In this document: positions 63,320-64,000 of the stretch, piece after piece
Layout of the letters: every line of letters begins with the position of its first letter
How positions within the stretch are numbered: the first letter of the stretch is position 1
Assembly: GCA_902705835.1 (NCBI GenBank)
Contig: CACSIN010000026.1
Coordinates: 128,154 to 192,153 of the forward strand
Direction of reading: 5' to 3'
DNA length: 64,000 nucleotides
Source of the DNA: BD1-7 clade bacterium
Lineage (GTDB): Bacteria > Pseudomonadota > Gammaproteobacteria > Pseudomonadales > DT-91
The notes under the pieces: generated by a model
The model's database searches: none
What the model was told of the DNA's origin: nothing
Seen by the model: only the letters and a program-made list of their open reading frames with translations
Translations under genes and position numbers: made by a program

Positions 63320-64000
63320 TTACGCAGGAGCTGCGTCGAAGGTGCTAATCATTTGCGAGCTTTTGTATATGTTAAAGCTAATATTCCCAATACGTATATA
63401 GCCACGGCGTCTTTCAAGTAGCTGGTTAACGCCAATGGTAAAGGGTAAGCACTCGCCGATCTGTTTACGTGAACGAAATATCAGAATATTCAGGTGCGCG
63501 GCATCGATGCCCAAATCCCTTGCCAAGTTTTCTTTGTCGATCCAGCCAACATCGGAATCTTCGTATCCTTTGTTTAAAGCATCAAACTTCTGGCGTGCAA
63601 GGTGCAGTAATAAATAGTGGTGGCTTCTCTCACCTAAGTCTATTGTACGTTTTTCACTGACGAGTTTAAGCGATGTGGTTTCTTCATCTTGGCTTAGGTG
63701 AAACTCGAAAATGAACTGTTGAAGTTGGTCTAGATCGAAAAACAGCTCTTCGGTTTGGTTAAGCATGGGGGGAGTATGAAGCTGCCAGATGTGTCGATGC
63801 TCACCCAAACCCATTGATATTTGTTGGCCGTGTTCGATCTCTTGTCGCTTGCCGGTGTCGCAATCTTCGAGTATCCAAGCGCCAATATCATTGTCGAGAA
63901 ATAGTATTTTTTTGGGTTGTTGCTCGTCTGGCAGTACGTTGTAGGGTTCCAGACGTATTTCTTGAGTATTTAGCGATTTATTTAAATCGTTAGATTGATT
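63320..64000 (-). CDS. FHA-type protein with C-terminal helical/winged-helix region, cut by the window edge
   Basis: The frame remains open from the stop at 63320 to the last base, so the gene starts beyond 64000; an ATG at 63814 is internal. The visible part begins with a region like FHA (ILFLDNDIGAWILEDCDTGKR, then HGQQISMGLGEHRHIWQL), followed by TTSLKLVSEKRTIDLGERSHHYLLLHLAR and NLARDLGIDAAHLNILIFRSRKQI. That second part matches the winged-helix-like ending of a gammaproteobacterial FHA protein group. It lies 25 bp before the kinase and is probably cotranscribed. It should bind phosphothreonine on proteins the kinase marks. Confidence 0.78.
   Translation of the reverse strand, partial: NQSNDLNKSLNTQEIRLEPYNVLPDEQQPKKILFLDNDIGAWILEDCDTGKRQEIEHGQQISMGLGEHRHIWQLHTPPMLNQTEELFFDLDQLQQFIFEFHLSQDEETTSLKLVSEKRTIDLGERSHHYLLLHLARQKFDALNKGYEDSDVGWIDKENLARDLGIDAAHLNILIFRSRKQIGECLPFTIGVNQLLERRRGYIRIGNISFNIYKSSQMISTFDAAPA

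Overview
The window looks like chromosome from a free-living, probably marine or environmental gammaproteobacterium. The strongest evidence is the set roxA - purB - hflD - mnmA - nudJ - rluE, which lies in nearly the same order as in enterobacteria. DNA polymerase II, RluE, the PbpC/YfhM pair and a DUF1329 lipoprotein agree with this. Base composition is moderate and fairly even. I cannot name a genus. I saw no tRNA, rRNA, CRISPR array, insertion sequence or prophage.

Region 1 (1-13543) is a surface-glycan locus. A DUF115/MAF-like gene is cut by the left edge. A divergent MarR/Bcr-type efflux pair follows, with two perfect operator palindromes between the genes. Next come eight tightly coupled minus-strand genes (10665 to 3064): metallo-hydrolase, GT2, CMP-sugar synthetase-like protein, 2-hydroxyacid dehydrogenase, SDR, a second DUF115-like protein, GT2, and a two-part GT4. 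A divergent GT4 and a KpsM/KpsT-type ABC exporter complete the block. It looks built to activate, assemble and export an acidic polysaccharide or glycolipid, but the synthase that would make a nonulosonic acid is not in the window.

Region 2 (13544-16128) is the oddest part. It holds a 21-codon ORF with a strong ribosome site, two orphan small proteins and a phosphatidylserine-decarboxylase-family protein. That protein lacks the pyruvoyl-forming serine and one catalytic histidine, so it is probably a pseudoenzyme.

Region 3 (16180-22980) is a beta-oxidation cluster: an AMACR-like CoA-transferase-family protein, an LCAD/IVD-type acyl-CoA dehydrogenase, a FadJ-like multifunctional protein and a thiolase, headed by an orphan ParA-like ATPase. 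The make-up suggests methyl-branched acyl-CoAs. Region 4 (23326-27956) holds an orphan protein, an EamA transporter, a SpoIIAA-like protein, a lipase and a YdfG-type SDR. A perfect bidirectional terminator separates the last two.

Region 5 (28048-42842) carries envelope genes (pbpC with yfhM), a PLD-like protein, a GNAT enzyme, then roxA, purB, hflD, mnmA and nudJ. Region 6 (43119-47929) is a five-gene insertion into that conserved order: a polysaccharide flippase, a lipoprotein, and a TetR / aldehyde dehydrogenase / SRPBCC group. Region 7 (48015-57200) has rluE, polB, a DUF1329 lipoprotein with a long Ala/Glu coiled coil, an FKBP isomerase, a YgjP-type metalloprotease, a truncated haemoglobin and pabB.

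Region 8 (57570-64000) has a two-subunit biotin-dependent acyl-CoA carboxylase with an unusually long 947-residue biotin subunit. It is followed by a Ser/Thr kinase and an FHA-type protein that runs off the right edge.
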